From the NCBI GenBank assembly GCA_006212045.1, contig PZPK01000015.1, positions 1-64,000 of the forward strand: a stretch of 64,000 nucleotides of DNA. The letters are read 5' to 3'. Shown here piece after piece: positions 8,869-16,886 of this stretch; position 1 is the stretch's first letter; each line of letters opens with the position of its first letter. This DNA comes from Oleiphilus sp. GTDB lineage: Bacteria > Pseudomonadota > Gammaproteobacteria > Pseudomonadales > Oleiphilaceae. The notes under the pieces are model-generated. The model saw only the letters and a program-made list of their open reading frames with translations. It was not told where the DNA came from and searched no databases. The position numbers and the translations under genes are program-made.

Positions 8869-9798
8869 TTAACCGTGACCACTATCCGTAAACTCAATAT
8901 CAACGACCTTTGCAGTTGCATCACCCTCCTGCCACTCGCTAAGTGCAGACTCGAGTGTATAGAACCTGTCTTTCTCCATTTCCTTCACGTAACCGGGTTT
9001 AAGAGGCTTGTTGTCGCCGCTGAAGTTATATTTGCTCACCAGCACAGGGTGGAAATGCTCTTCAAAAATGGTTTTTCCGTCTTTGTCCTGGAAGTAAACG
9101 GTCACTTTTACCTTATCTAAGGAGCGATCGCCTTTGTTCTTCACCGAAATCCGGACCGCGGGTATCTCTTTTTTAGAGTAGGTGTCGATGCGTTGCGCTA
9201 AGAACTCCGTGATTTCAATCTGGTCGATGTAGTTCATTTTTTCGGCAAACGCGGTCATTGCGCTGGTGGTGCTTTCAATGCCCGCTTTTGCTTTGTCACT
9301 GGCAGAGGGATAAGCACTCATCCTTCGGTACTTCTCGAGAGCGGCCTCGAACTGATTGCTATTAAGGAGTTCCTTGGCCTCTTCAGAGAGCTTCGCAATC
9401 TGTTCACGTTCTGCTTGTTCTTGTTCTCGCTTGGCCTTTGCTTGCTCTTGCTTGATACGAAGCTTCTCGGCATCTAGGCGGTATTTAGCGAGAATCTGTT
9501 CACCGGTTAGCCCATCAATAGCACTGATGTTTGCAGCCATTAGGGCCTCTTTGGTGTCATCAGACGTATTGCCTGTTAGAGCGGAACCAAGGAATGCGGC
9601 AATGCCGGTCTCACCACCCATCGCGTAATACATAAGCGCTTTTTGGAATTCTTCACGGTCGGATTCTGGAAGTGTCTCGAGAATCTGCTTGGTGGTCTCT
9701 TTTATGCGTTGGTCGCTTGATGCATCAAACGTCGCGGGACCAAAGCAGCCCGTGAGAAAACTGAAAGTACACGTCAAAAGTAATGTGCGAAATATCAT
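8869..9798 (-). CDS. Lipoprotein with central coiled coil
   Basis: 309 residues. A signal peptide ends in the lipobox FLTGC (Cys18). Residues about 105-165 are rich in Glu, Lys, Gln and Ala in the manner of a coiled coil. The C-terminal 120 residues look like a beta-sandwich domain, with VRISVKNKGDRSLDKVKVTVYF typical of domains that describe extracellular beta-rich modules. No enzyme motif is seen. It is the first gene of the leftward exported cluster. Confidence 0.65.
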   Translation of the reverse strand: MIFRTLLLTCTFSFLTGCFGPATFDASSDQRIKETTKQILETLPESDREEFQKALMYYAMGGETGIAAFLGSALTGNTSDDTKEALMAANISAIDGLTGEQILAKYRLDAEKLRIKQEQAKAKREQEQAEREQIAKLSEEAKELLNSNQFEAALEKYRRMSAYPSASDKAKAGIESTTSAMTAFAEKMNYIDQIEITEFLAQRIDTYSKKEIPAVRISVKNKGDRSLDKVKVTVYFQDKDGKTIFEEHFHPVLVSKYNFSGDNKPLKPGYVKEMEKDRFYTLESALSEWQEGDATAKVVDIEFTDSGHG

Positions 9799-10105
9799 CG
9801 GTCGTCCTTTGAGTTAATACTCACGCTTGGGTTCCGTTCATCGCACTCAGATTCCCACAAATGGGAGCAAGGCAAGCGCAACAGCATGACGCAGAAGCGA
9901 TAAGTTGAACTTATCTTAGTTAGGCGTGAATGTTTTATTCATATTATGAAGCCTGCCATCAGTTTCCATTTTATTGACCAATGCGTCAACCGGTGTTGTG
10001 TACGTTAATCACCAGGTGCAGCTTCAAGTATCGATCAATCACTTCTCTCAAATAATATTTCTGGCCAATGGCGAGACAATAAAGGCTGTTACTGAGGAGT
10101 GCTAA
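9799..10105. other. Divergent intergenic region
   Basis: A 307-base gap between the leftward lipoprotein gene and the rightward gene at 10106. It must contain the promoters for both. AT-rich patches near 9900-9960 are seen, but no promoter with two good boxes could be fixed. No ORF is convincing. Confidence 0.3.
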
Positions 10106-10474
10106 ATGAAAGATCGTTCCGCCAATCCCCTGCCACCCGTTGAGTTGTTTAATCCGTCGAACGGTCTGGCGATCAGAGTTCATCAAGACCGCCGAATCGA
10201 ACGTTCAGGCCCGGACACTGAGGGTTGGCAACGTTATCGACGTATTCGTCCTGATATGCCAATTGATCAGTTCATTGCCAGGCAGCGAAATAATGGGTTT
10301 AGGGACTTGGTCGCCGGTGATATACCACGTTTCGAGGAAGTCTTGGCGATGGATACCAACGGTGTCGCCTGTGCCACGGATGGTTGCGAAGGTATTGAGC
10401 CTGATGGCGCATGCAGCCACGGTGCTCCGGCATGGCCAAACGCTATGTTGAGGATGGCAGGATCAGTAAGCTAA
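10106..10474 (+). CDS. Unknown protein with C-terminal Cys/His cluster (122 aa)
   Basis: ATG 10106 follows GAGGAGTGCTAA. The C-terminal part holds CATDGCEGIEPDGACSHGAPAW, where Cys, Cys, Cys and His are spaced like a small metal-binding site. Similar Cys/His endings occur in uncharacterised proteins of gammaproteobacterial plasmids, but no named family is claimed. It precedes a 52-residue ORF and an ART-like gene in the same direction. Confidence 0.6.
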   Translation: MKDRSANPLPPVELFNPSNGLAIRVHQDRRIERSGPDTEGWQRYRRIRPDMPIDQFIARQRNNGFRDLVAGDIPRFEEVLAMDTNGVACATDGCEGIEPDGACSHGAPAWPNAMLRMAGSVS

Positions 10475-10506
10475 ATCGCGTTGGAGCAGACAAGGAGCGC
10501 ATAGCA

Positions 10507-10662
10507 ATGCAAACCACATACTCGATATCCCGGAGGGGCTTTTCGGTCCCTAGACCTCCCATACGTCGCATGAGTTACGAAGAGGCGGCTCAGTGGATAC
10601 GATTACAGGCCCCCGGGATTCAGCTGTTTTACGACATCCAAGTGTCTACGATCAGATGCTAG
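10507..10662 (+). CDS. Small protein (51 aa) preceding the ART-like gene
   Basis: ATG 10507 has a strong AAGGAG nine bases upstream. The protein contains MSYEEAAQWIRLQAPG, a short helix pattern. It ends 19 bases before the ADP-ribosyltransferase-like ORF, so it could be a partner (for example an antitoxin) or the broken start of a longer protein. Neither is shown. Confidence 0.45.
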   Translation: MQTTYSISRRGFSVPRPPIRRMSYEEAAQWIRLQAPGIQLFYDIQVSTIRC

Positions 10663-10681
10663 AAGGCGCAGGGTACTCTCT

Positions 10682-11158
10682 ATGGTGGCTACAGCGTTTT
10701 ACCACGGCTCATCCGGGGCAGATTCATGCAACCCGGTAGACACGATTGCTTGGGGCATCAAGGGTGTTAGTGATGCGAGTGACATGATGTTCTTATCGCT
10801 CTCCCCCAATGTCGCACGTCGCTATGGTGTTGTGTACCGTTTGATAATATCGGTAGATCACTTGCCACGAATATCGGTCACTGACCGGTTTGATCGTGCG
10901 TATACACCCGCTGGCAGTTTTATAATCGCTGGCACCAGTAGCTACGACTTCCCGGTCGATACTTTAGTGCTACGCCAGCAACCAGCAAACTTGCTATGTC
11001 GAGTCATGGACGTTGATGCTTTGGATGATGGACTCGCGATCACCCACGATCCTCAGAACGAAGATGACCGTCAATTTGGTACATATATCGATGATCACTA
11101 CGCGGGCGACCTCGAGCGATGGCGGCAGAACATGCGTGCTTTAAATGCGAGTCCGTAA
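10682..11158 (+). CDS. Possible ADP-ribosyltransferase-like protein (158 aa)
   Basis: The N-terminus shows FYHGSS, and about 35 residues later FLSLSPNVARRYG. This spacing of a His in YHG(S/T) and a Tyr in an A-x-x-Y-G helix recalls ART-fold enzymes, which transfer ADP-ribose from NAD to targets. The final catalytic Glu/Gln cannot be placed with confidence. Length fits a single compact domain. If right, it might be a toxin, with the 51-residue gene upstream as a candidate partner. Alternative: an unrelated small protein. Confidence 0.45.
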   Translation: MVATAFYHGSSGADSCNPVDTIAWGIKGVSDASDMMFLSLSPNVARRYGVVYRLIISVDHLPRISVTDRFDRAYTPAGSFIIAGTSSYDFPVDTLVLRQQPANLLCRVMDVDALDDGLAITHDPQNEDDRQFGTYIDDHYAGDLERWRQNMRALNASP

Positions 11159-11390
11159 AAAATCACTCGCATCCCGTGCGGCTTAACATAGAGGCCCTGG
11201 TGATGCTAATCAAAAATCACTTTTCCTTCTCATGCCAAAATAGTTTCTAGTGAATGGTATTGCGTCAGTTTGTTCTGGTGCGCGTTAGGTGGTGGTTCGC
11301 GATGCTTGTCAATCGTCAGAAATATAGATGGCGTGGTGGTTTCGGAAAGTCTTTATTGCGGACATTCGAGAATGAGAGGAAATTAAACTG

Positions 11391-11705
11391 ATGAACAAAC
11401 TAAAAAGCATTGGGCATAAAGGAAATATGGCACTTATCAACGAGTCTCTTGAATTGAAAGTGAAGGACTTGGCCAGCCACAGTTTTCACACTCCAACTTT
11501 GGTCGAGATGTGCGAGAGTGCCAGCAGGGACGATCTTCACGGCATTAGAGCGCCAAAAAGCTACCCTAACCATGAACTATGGGGAGCAGGCAAGAATGCT
11601 AAATTTGAGGAATGGGATACCCAAAAACAAATCAAGTTTTTGCTTGTTCACGGCTTCACTTCTGAGTGCATTTTCAGTCAGGCATGGCCACGAAAAACAG
11701 CATAA
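11391..11705 (+). CDS. Unknown protein (104 aa)
   Basis: GAGG precedes ATG 11391. The protein is soluble, with KSYPNHELWGAGKNAKFEEWDTQ in the middle. No family is recognised. It is the first of five consecutive short genes (11391-14008), each followed by a TAGACGA box and hairpin. Confidence 0.5.
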   Translation: MNKLKSIGHKGNMALINESLELKVKDLASHSFHTPTLVEMCESASRDDLHGIRAPKSYPNHELWGAGKNAKFEEWDTQKQIKFLLVHGFTSECIFSQAWPRKTA

Positions 11706-11720
11706 CCAAAGGTCTGCTTT

Positions 11721-11755
11721 TAGACGACACGGGCCCTGCTTCGGAAGGGTCTTTA
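11721..11755 (+). terminator. TAGACGA trailer with hairpin, copy 1
   Basis: TAGACGACAC (11721) leads into GGCCCT (11732-11737) pairing with AGGGTC (11746-11751), followed by TTTAAA. The box-plus-hairpin arrangement recurs after the next genes with a different stem sequence each time, so the structure rather than the bases is kept. Likely a transcription terminator or RNA-protecting element. Confidence 0.5.
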
Positions 11756-11777
11756 AAGAGGAAAGAGGGGGGTTTAA

Positions 11778-12002
11778 ATGCCAAATATTATTAGAAAGAA
11801 AAAATCAGAAACGTTAAGGCTTCCTTGTGATGATCCGTCAGACTCATTTGTAGTCCAATACACGAATCGCGGCGAGCCTTTTAGGGAAGGGATTGAAATC
11901 GGAATCGAGAACCAAGATTTCGAAAAGGAGCTGATTGTAATGCTTCAGAATTCCGAAGCAGTTCAATTGAGAGACTTTCTCAATAAATACTATCCAGTTT
12001 GA
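11778..12002 (+). CDS. Unknown protein (74 aa)
   Basis: ATG 11778 follows a purine-rich GAGGGGGG. The sequence has an even mix of strands and helices (SFVVQYTNRGEPFREGIEIG, then a C-terminal helix ending LRDFLNKYYPV). No family is recognised. Flanked by two trailer elements. Confidence 0.5.
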   Translation: MPNIIRKKKSETLRLPCDDPSDSFVVQYTNRGEPFREGIEIGIENQDFEKELIVMLQNSEAVQLRDFLNKYYPV

Positions 12003-12019
12003 AACCCAACTACCGCGAG

Positions 12020-12060
12020 TAGACGAACCGGCGGGGCTGTCCCTTCTTTATAGCGGACGT
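12020..12060 (+). terminator. TAGACGA trailer with hairpin, copy 2
   Basis: TAGACGAACCGG begins at 12020, and a short GGG/TCCC hairpin (about 12034-12043) with CTTCTTTA follows. It lies 18 bases after the stop at 12002. Same layout as the copies at 11721, 12540 and 12953. Confidence 0.45.
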
Positions 12061-12088
12061 TCACGAAAGATTTTTCTAGGAGTTTTTC

Positions 12089-12523
12089 ATGCAACATAAA
12101 GAACCAATTAGAGTAGGTATTCGCGCAAAAGGTAAGGGTGAAATCGACTCGTTCATCGCGGAATACACTATGAGAGAGCACTTCGATGCACTACCCGAGA
12201 AGCATGGCGCTAAAGTAGCTGAAGAGGTACACGGCCTTGATAGAGGCTTCTATGTCATTGCTACTTCTCCAGTAGAAAATGCCGTTCTAGATCAGAGTGT
12301 TGCTGATTTTCTAGAAGTGGACGGTGTAACAGATGGCCAATATGTGTTTGCTAAAGTTATCAACCCGCTACATAGCTGTTTCCTAAACTTTCGTATAGAG
12401 GAAATTGACGGAAATACGCTTGCTATTTCGACACCTTACAGCTTTGGCTGGAGGTATGGGAAGGTAATTCCTGAGTGGATCAAAGAAGCTGGAAAGTATT
12501 CTTCTATTACTTTAGCGGCATAG
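12089..12523 (+). CDS. Unknown protein (144 aa)
   Basis: ATG 12089 follows AGGAGTTTTTC. The sequence suggests an alpha/beta fold with MREHFDALPEKHGAKVAEEVHGLDRGFYVIATSP near the N-terminus and a beta-rich C-terminal half. No catalytic motif is seen. Flanked by trailers on both sides. Confidence 0.55.
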   Translation: MQHKEPIRVGIRAKGKGEIDSFIAEYTMREHFDALPEKHGAKVAEEVHGLDRGFYVIATSPVENAVLDQSVADFLEVDGVTDGQYVFAKVINPLHSCFLNFRIEEIDGNTLAISTPYSFGWRYGKVIPEWIKEAGKYSSITLAA

Positions 12524-12539
12524 TGCAAAGGTCGGTTTA

Positions 12540-12575
12540 TAGACGAACCCGGCGGGGGTTCTACCCCGTCTTTGC
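12540..12575 (+). terminator. TAGACGA trailer with hairpin, copy 3
   Basis: TAGACGAACCC (12540) is followed by CGGGGGTTCTACCCCG, a stem of five G-C pairs, then TCTTTGC. It lies 16 bases after the stop at 12523. The lead-in TGCAAAGGT also occurs before the related element at 40459. Confidence 0.5.
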
Positions 12576-12612
12576 AGCCGCCCTTACCAAAACGTGTATT
12601 CAGGAGATACAA

Positions 12613-12942
12613 GTGTCCAATAAATTAATCATCGTAGATCAGAGTACAATTCCTGCTTCATTTGAGTGTGAGTCACTTTTTTTAAACGGCGTGCATATTC
12701 TTGATGCAGATGAGCAGAACGATTTACCCATTCACGAGATTGCTCAAAGCTTGGCAAATGCCTTAGAAATAGAGGTCGAAGGTATAGGCATCACTGAAAA
12801 AGAACTCGCTCAATATCTCGCCAAGAAATATGGTAAAGAGGCAGAGTTTAAGGAGATCGCTGAGGACAATGATGACTTTGATGACTGGGTTCAGGGTTAC
12901 TCTAATGACGATATTATTAATGCTCTAAAACTGAAAGGATAA
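12613..12942 (+). CDS. Acidic unknown protein (109 aa)
   Basis: GTG 12613 is preferred over the upstream in-frame ATG 12475, because CAGGAGATACAA stands before it and the upstream ORF would overlap the previous gene and its trailer. The protein is acidic, with a C-terminal EDNDDFDDWVQGYSNDD tract. No family is recognised. Strong acidity in a small plasmid protein can indicate DNA mimicry, but nothing more supports that. Confidence 0.55.
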   Translation: MSNKLIIVDQSTIPASFECESLFLNGVHILDADEQNDLPIHEIAQSLANALEIEVEGIGITEKELAQYLAKKYGKEAEFKEIAEDNDDFDDWVQGYSNDDIINALKLKG

Positions 12943-12952
12943 GGAAAGTAAG

Positions 12953-12986
12953 TAGACGACAGCAGTAGGGCTTTGGCTCTGTCTAA
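12953..12986 (+). terminator. TAGACGA trailer with hairpin, copy 4
   Basis: TAGACGACAGC (12953) is followed by AGGGC...GCTCT, which can pair with one wobble, then GTCTAAA. It lies 10 bases after the stop at 12942. Confidence 0.4.
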
Positions 12987-13067
12987 ATGATATTAGATCT
13001 AATGGTCGCTTGCTTGATGAAGCCAACCGAACTAATAGCGAGAATTCCATATAAAAGGACTGTATCA

Positions 13068-13622
13068 ATGACCGCTACATTACAGAAACATACCCAGCCG
13101 GAGATAGTTCACCCTCGAGATTATTTCGTTAAGTTCACTGGAGATTTCGCGCAGCTAAAAGATTTAGGGTATTCGTTTCAGAAGTTATATGCAGCAAATT
13201 ATCAGCAGTGGAATAAGGATGATCTTCGTGTTTGGAAGAAGGGACAGGATGTGACTCACGATGAGCTCGGGGATCGATTTCCGGCAGTATTAAATCTATT
13301 GCTGAAAATGGGGATCGCGAACCTGCCTTTCGAAACGTGTAGATATTTTTCGGATACCAGTTGGTTGCGTCTGTATATTCATAAGGACACATACGAGTGC
13401 ACGCCTGACTCAACCAACTACAGGGAGGGTAGAAAACACTTTTGGGCATCAATCGACAAGAGAAAAGAAGAGGAAGAGAAAGGTCTTGAGCCTAGAACCG
13501 AATTGCCAGAGGAAGTTTGGAAGGAGCTTGTGTTTACGCCTGAAAGTGTAAGTGCCTTAAGAGAGCTGGCAGAAAAAGGATGGATCACGCTAGAGAAACG
13601 TGTAGCTTCAGGGTTACTCTAA
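13068..13622 (+). CDS. Unknown protein (184 aa)
   Basis: ATG 13068 has AAAGGAC upstream; earlier in-frame starts fall in the previous trailer. The middle is rich in aromatic residues, with LPFETCRYFSDTSWLRLYIH. The C-terminal third is charged and helical (KRKEEEEKGLEPRTELPEEV). No family is recognised. Confidence 0.55.
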   Translation: MTATLQKHTQPEIVHPRDYFVKFTGDFAQLKDLGYSFQKLYAANYQQWNKDDLRVWKKGQDVTHDELGDRFPAVLNLLLKMGIANLPFETCRYFSDTSWLRLYIHKDTYECTPDSTNYREGRKHFWASIDKRKEEEEKGLEPRTELPEEVWKELVFTPESVSALRELAEKGWITLEKRVASGLL

Positions 13623-13668
13623 TGATCGTATTGTTGGCGCGCCTATCCATAAAGGCTAGTTCGACTGC

Positions 13669-13695
13669 TAGACGACAATGGTCAGGGCGTTAAAG
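13669..13695 (+). terminator. TAGACGA box, copy 5 (weak hairpin)
   Basis: TAGACGAC occurs at 13669, 47 bases after the stop at 13622. The following bases give only a poor stem. It is listed because the box matches copies 1-4. Confidence 0.3.
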
Positions 13696-13717
13696 TAGAA
13701 CTAACAGGTGGCAGGAA

Positions 13718-14008
13718 ATGGACAATCAAGAGGCGCAAGTTGTACCAACTCTAATTGATGGTGGCGAAGGGCTCACTATTTCGTGGGAAAGAAAAGACGG
13801 GGCACGCTTTATTCTGGCAGAAGGTTACCCAAAAGCTAAGGCTGCGAGCTTAGAGGCTATTGCAGAAGCAATCAATGCCGGCCTGGTAACACCCAATCTG
13901 AATAACTGGGCTGAAGAAACGCCGCGCTATGGAAGTGCTAGGCACGCGCAAGCGGGTGATGTTCACCTGTATGATAGCGAAGAATTCGGGCGTCATTTCG
14001 GTCGCTAA
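13718..14008 (+). CDS. Unknown protein (96 aa)
   Basis: ATG 13718 follows GGCAGGAA. The protein is acidic and likely alpha/beta, with an AKAASLEAIAEAINAGLV helix. No family is recognised. A strong hairpin (14066-14082) closes the unit. Confidence 0.55.
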   Translation: MDNQEAQVVPTLIDGGEGLTISWERKDGARFILAEGYPKAKAASLEAIAEAINAGLVTPNLNNWAEETPRYGSARHAQAGDVHLYDSEEFGRHFGR

Positions 14009-14065
14009 CCACGTTCCACTTTTTAGATTCACCCGCTCGACTAGTGCGTTGTAAAGTCGAAGAAT

Positions 14066-14082
14066 GCCCTCTAATGGAGGGC
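14066..14082 (+). terminator. Strong hairpin after 13718-14008 gene
   Basis: GCCCTC (14066-14071) pairs with GAGGGC (14077-14082). GTCGAAG just before it resembles the TAGACGA box of the other trailers. No T-run follows, so it may protect RNA ends rather than terminate. Confidence 0.45.
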
Positions 14083-14132
14083 TACGGACTGCTTAGGCAA
14101 GCTTTTAAAACTGGGAAATGAGGAATAAGACG

Positions 14133-14267
14133 ATGGCTGAAAAAATCGTGAATTGCAAAACGGTGAGTGATGCTGAATCGCTGGCCCAAGCAATAAAAGA
14201 GTTTAGTGACCAAGCTGGAGCGCCGGTTCACACGAGAGGAGATATTGAAGTATCGCTGCTTTGCTAG
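14133..14267 (+). CDS. Tiny protein (44 aa)
   Basis: ATG 14133 follows GAGGAATAAGACG. The peptide is a helix-rich, mildly acidic sequence. Its stop TAG is itself the start of a TAGACA box that leads into a hairpin, the same arrangement as the neighbouring units. No family is recognised. Confidence 0.45.
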   Translation: MAEKIVNCKTVSDAESLAQAIKEFSDQAGAPVHTRGDIEVSLLC

Positions 14268-14272
14268 ACACT

Positions 14273-14295
14273 CTCGGATGGTTCCGAGGTTTTCA
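14273..14295 (+). terminator. Rho-independent-like terminator
   Basis: CTCGGA (14273-14278) pairs with TCCGAG (14283-14288), followed by GTTTTC. It closes the tiny gene at 14133. The following 200 bases (to 14499) hold no convincing gene, apart from a TGCATAGT word at 14402. Confidence 0.5.
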
Positions 14296-14462
14296 ACCTA
14301 AGCATTAATGTCGACGCATAGGCGAGCCCTGACATAGTAGTCGCTGATGTGTATCGCTAGCGGCTAAGCGCTGAAGCCAAAGCAGAAACTGCGGATAATA
14401 GTGCATAGTATCGCTACCAGCGCAATGTTAGACTCCAGTAAGTAGTCATTAAATCCACAATC

Positions 14463-14486
14463 AAACCGCGGTTTCGCGCGTATACT
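14463..14486 (+). promoter_or_regulatory. 12-base palindrome beside a -10 box
   Basis: AAACCGCGGTTT (14463-14474) is a perfect palindrome placed just upstream of TATACT (14481-14486). No good -35 box is seen. A dimeric repressor or activator could bind here to control the 357-residue gene that starts at 14500. Confidence 0.4.
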
Positions 14487-14499
14487 CGGGCTTTGGCGC

Positions 14500-15573
14500 A
14501 TGCAATACATCCCTGCCTCCGTTTCTAATGCTCAAAGTTGGGTGGACATCGTTACCAAATCCTTAGGAATTGATACAGAAGAGGTAGCCTGCATGTATGC
14601 AAACATGTGCGGGTTTAGGTCCTGGGATGAAGTGATCGCAGCCATTCAAATCAACCCGCCCTCACAACCGGATGAGCAGATTTCAACTGATGTGCTTGAG
14701 ACACGCATGGTTTTTTATGCAGACGTGTTGATCTCCATCTTTGGTTTGAACCCACGCTTTGCTCGCTATTTTCTAGAGCATGTATCGCCTTCTAGTTGTG
14801 TACAACCTAGACGTTTTTCGATTGACCGTGATGAGATGTATGAACCATCGGAGGACAACGTTACGCTTGTGGACTTGCTAGAAGAAGGCTTCCCTGGCGA
14901 CCAGAGCGCATTGGAAGAGACGTTAGATGATTTTGCTAAAGATATGCTTGGTGATGTCATGCCAGAAGGGTTTAGCTTTGAGAACTTTCATCAGCGCTTG
15001 AGAATTTCAAAACCAATTTTCCCAGGTCATTGGTACAACCTCTTAGCGACCCTTAAATGGAATATTGATGATGATAGCTACTCGGAGGACTACACCTACG
15101 GGGAAGAATCGTTTGTAGTGCTTGGTAAGAATGATGTTGAGATCCCGGTGTATTTGACTTCGCTGTCGCGGGTACCTTTAGATCATGATGATGAGATGGC
15201 AAATCATACAATGGAGCTTGTGCAACATCATTGTGAGGAATTGTTCGGCTCGGACAAAGCGCTCCTGTTTTGGGGAGGCCCCCTGACAAAAGAAATCAAG
15301 GGAGAGCGTTTTTCTCACTTTGGAATGTGCCTAAACAAGGGCAAGTGGCACGAGTTTCTTCTTCATCAAGGCGCAACGTTGGACTCGGTATTGGAACAGG
15401 GCAAATCCATTCCGGACATCGACGATCCAGATCCTCGGTTTGCAGATAAGAAAAATGTGCTTGCACACACTTTTGTTTGTATGGCCATGGACATTCCAGA
15501 AGGCTCCGAAGTCCAGATTACGGAGATTGGCTCGGCGAGTGGCTGGTGTTCCATTCTGGCAGTGGAAGACTGA
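14500..15573 (+). CDS. Unknown protein with small N-terminal helical domain (357 aa)
   Basis: The first 50 residues contain MYANMCGFRSWDEVIAAI. An A-x-x-x-GF-x-SW-x-E-L-like motif of this kind is seen at the start of many uncharacterised plasmid and phage proteins. The rest (about 60-357) is acidic, with no recognised catalytic motif. It is larger than its neighbours and has its own promoter region. The start is the first ATG after the -10 box; the 14-base spacing suggests a very short leader and no clear ribosome-binding site. Confidence 0.6.
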   Translation: MQYIPASVSNAQSWVDIVTKSLGIDTEEVACMYANMCGFRSWDEVIAAIQINPPSQPDEQISTDVLETRMVFYADVLISIFGLNPRFARYFLEHVSPSSCVQPRRFSIDRDEMYEPSEDNVTLVDLLEEGFPGDQSALEETLDDFAKDMLGDVMPEGFSFENFHQRLRISKPIFPGHWYNLLATLKWNIDDDSYSEDYTYGEESFVVLGKNDVEIPVYLTSLSRVPLDHDDEMANHTMELVQHHCEELFGSDKALLFWGGPLTKEIKGERFSHFGMCLNKGKWHEFLLHQGATLDSVLEQGKSIPDIDDPDPRFADKKNVLAHTFVCMAMDIPEGSEVQITEIGSASGWCSILAVED

Positions 15574-15654
15574 AAAAAGAGCGATGAATGGACTTGATCG
15601 TCGCCCTCGGCATGAAGCTCGCCCTACTCCCTTTGTTAACAACAATCTTTCGGA

Positions 15655-15840
15655 TCAATCAAGGTAGTTCATAAGAATTACAACCGCTATCGGCCATATT
15701 ACCCAAAGTCCGTACATCAATTTAAGCTGACCACGCAGAGACTCCTGTTCTTTTGCTTTAGCTTCTAGCTTCATGGTCAAGTAAGTGATTACGGCCCACC
15801 CAAAGAACCCTATAGCATTTAGGATATGTTCTACTTCCAC
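15655..15840 (-). CDS. Small membrane protein (61 aa)
   Basis: GTG 15840 follows AAAGGAAACCGC on the minus strand. Two hydrophobic segments (about 7-22 and 41-58) flank a charged helix, so it is probably an inner-membrane hairpin. The start overlaps the stop of the upstream 50-residue gene, which implies translational coupling. No family is recognised. Confidence 0.5.
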   Translation of the reverse strand: MEVEHILNAIGFFGWAVITYLTMKLEAKAKEQESLRGQLKLMYGLWVIWPIAVVILMNYLD

Positions 15841-15983
15841 GCGGTTTCCTTTATTTGATGTTGCTGTTTTTTTGCTGTTAGTAGCAGCTCCTGGACGCTG
15901 ATCTGCCACCTTTCAAGGCGGGCGATTCTCGCATATTGCCGGTTAATAATCCGCATCAACCTGAATTGTTTTAGTGTGCTCAT
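15831..15983 (-). CDS. Small basic coiled protein (50 aa)
   Basis: ATG 15983 follows GGAAAGAAATTTCA on the minus strand. The peptide is basic and helical (RLMRIINRQYARIARLERW). It overlaps the next gene by 10 bases. The overlap with a two-helix membrane protein recalls small phage lysis gene pairs, but there is no other lysis gene near. Confidence 0.45.
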   Translation of the reverse strand: MSTLKQFRLMRIINRQYARIARLERWQISVQELLLTAKKQQHQIKETAWK

Positions 15984-16050
15984 TGAAATTTCTTTCCTGT
16001 GCCGGGTGGCATCATATGTACTCAACAATGATCGAAGCCAGAAGGTGATT

Positions 16051-16560
16051 ATGATGTCTGTACAAATGCTGATCGATCCTAAGATATTGGAACAGGCTGT
16101 AAACACCAATGTCCCAAGTTGGTGTAAACGAAAACACTCTAGGATTGTTTGGGTCAATTGGCGAAAAAACACGACACAAATCAAGCTCAGCTGGAACGAC
16201 AGCGAGGCTTTTGAAGTCTACGTAGATTTTAAGGCCGACACTAAGGCGCAGAGCGGTCGTAATCGTGATGAAGTGTTGAAAAAGCTTTTTAAGTTATTTG
16301 CTCCCCCAGGCAAAGAGCCATTCAGGGATCGCTGGGGACACCTGAATTACCACTTCTGTACCGCACGTTTTATTACGCCTAATCACGTTGGTGAAATAGC
16401 AGATGCACTTGGTTACGAATACACCGTTATCTATAGGGTTTATGGCGACCAAGATTATATGAAGGCCATAGGCCTGCCCATCGTTGCAGGTGAGACTGGC
16501 AAAGAGTGGATAAAGGGGAAGTATCATTCCTATGCCCCTGAACGAGGGAAGAACTTGTGA
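16051..16560 (+). CDS. Unknown protein (169 aa)
   Basis: ATG 16051 is chosen because AGAAGGTGATT precedes it; the open frame extends further upstream over the minus-strand pair. The protein is basic and beta-rich near the N-terminus (RIVWVNWRKNTTQIKLSW). No family is recognised. Confidence 0.5.
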   Translation: MMSVQMLIDPKILEQAVNTNVPSWCKRKHSRIVWVNWRKNTTQIKLSWNDSEAFEVYVDFKADTKAQSGRNRDEVLKKLFKLFAPPGKEPFRDRWGHLNYHFCTARFITPNHVGEIADALGYEYTVIYRVYGDQDYMKAIGLPIVAGETGKEWIKGKYHSYAPERGKNL

Positions 16561-16637
16561 GCGATGTAATTTAAAAATATAAAACACCGCATCACGTACA
16601 CTAACTCAATCAGTGAAACATAAGAGGAGAGAGGCTG

Positions 16638-16808
16638 ATGAAAAAACGCAATCCTGTTGCGAAATACATGGATAGGGTGAGTCGAAGGACCACCTTTGTT
16701 GTCCGCAAAACCCGTTTAAAGGCGGGCTACATCAAGCACAAGCAGCGATACCAGGGTGATGCAAAAGGAGCTGGCTTCAGTTTCTTTAACATCATCTTGG
16801 CCGCTTAG
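16638..16808 (+). CDS. Small basic protein (56 aa)
   Basis: ATG 16638 lies after GAGGAGAGAGGCTG. The peptide is strongly basic (MKKRNPVAKYMDRVSRR start), with a hydrophobic end. No family is recognised. It could bind nucleic acid or membrane. Confidence 0.5.
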   Translation: MKKRNPVAKYMDRVSRRTTFVVRKTRLKAGYIKHKQRYQGDAKGAGFSFFNIILAA

Positions 16809-16886
16809 CCGGATTGATGGGTGGGCTTTGTTTTATTGTTTGATCGAAACCGTGAAGGGTGGACATCGGGTGCGAGGGTATCAGTT

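Noticed and set aside
11391-13676. Integron cassette array with attC sites
   Set aside because: The TAGACGA trailers lack the paired RYYYAAC and GTTRRRY core sites, and no integrase gene is visible.
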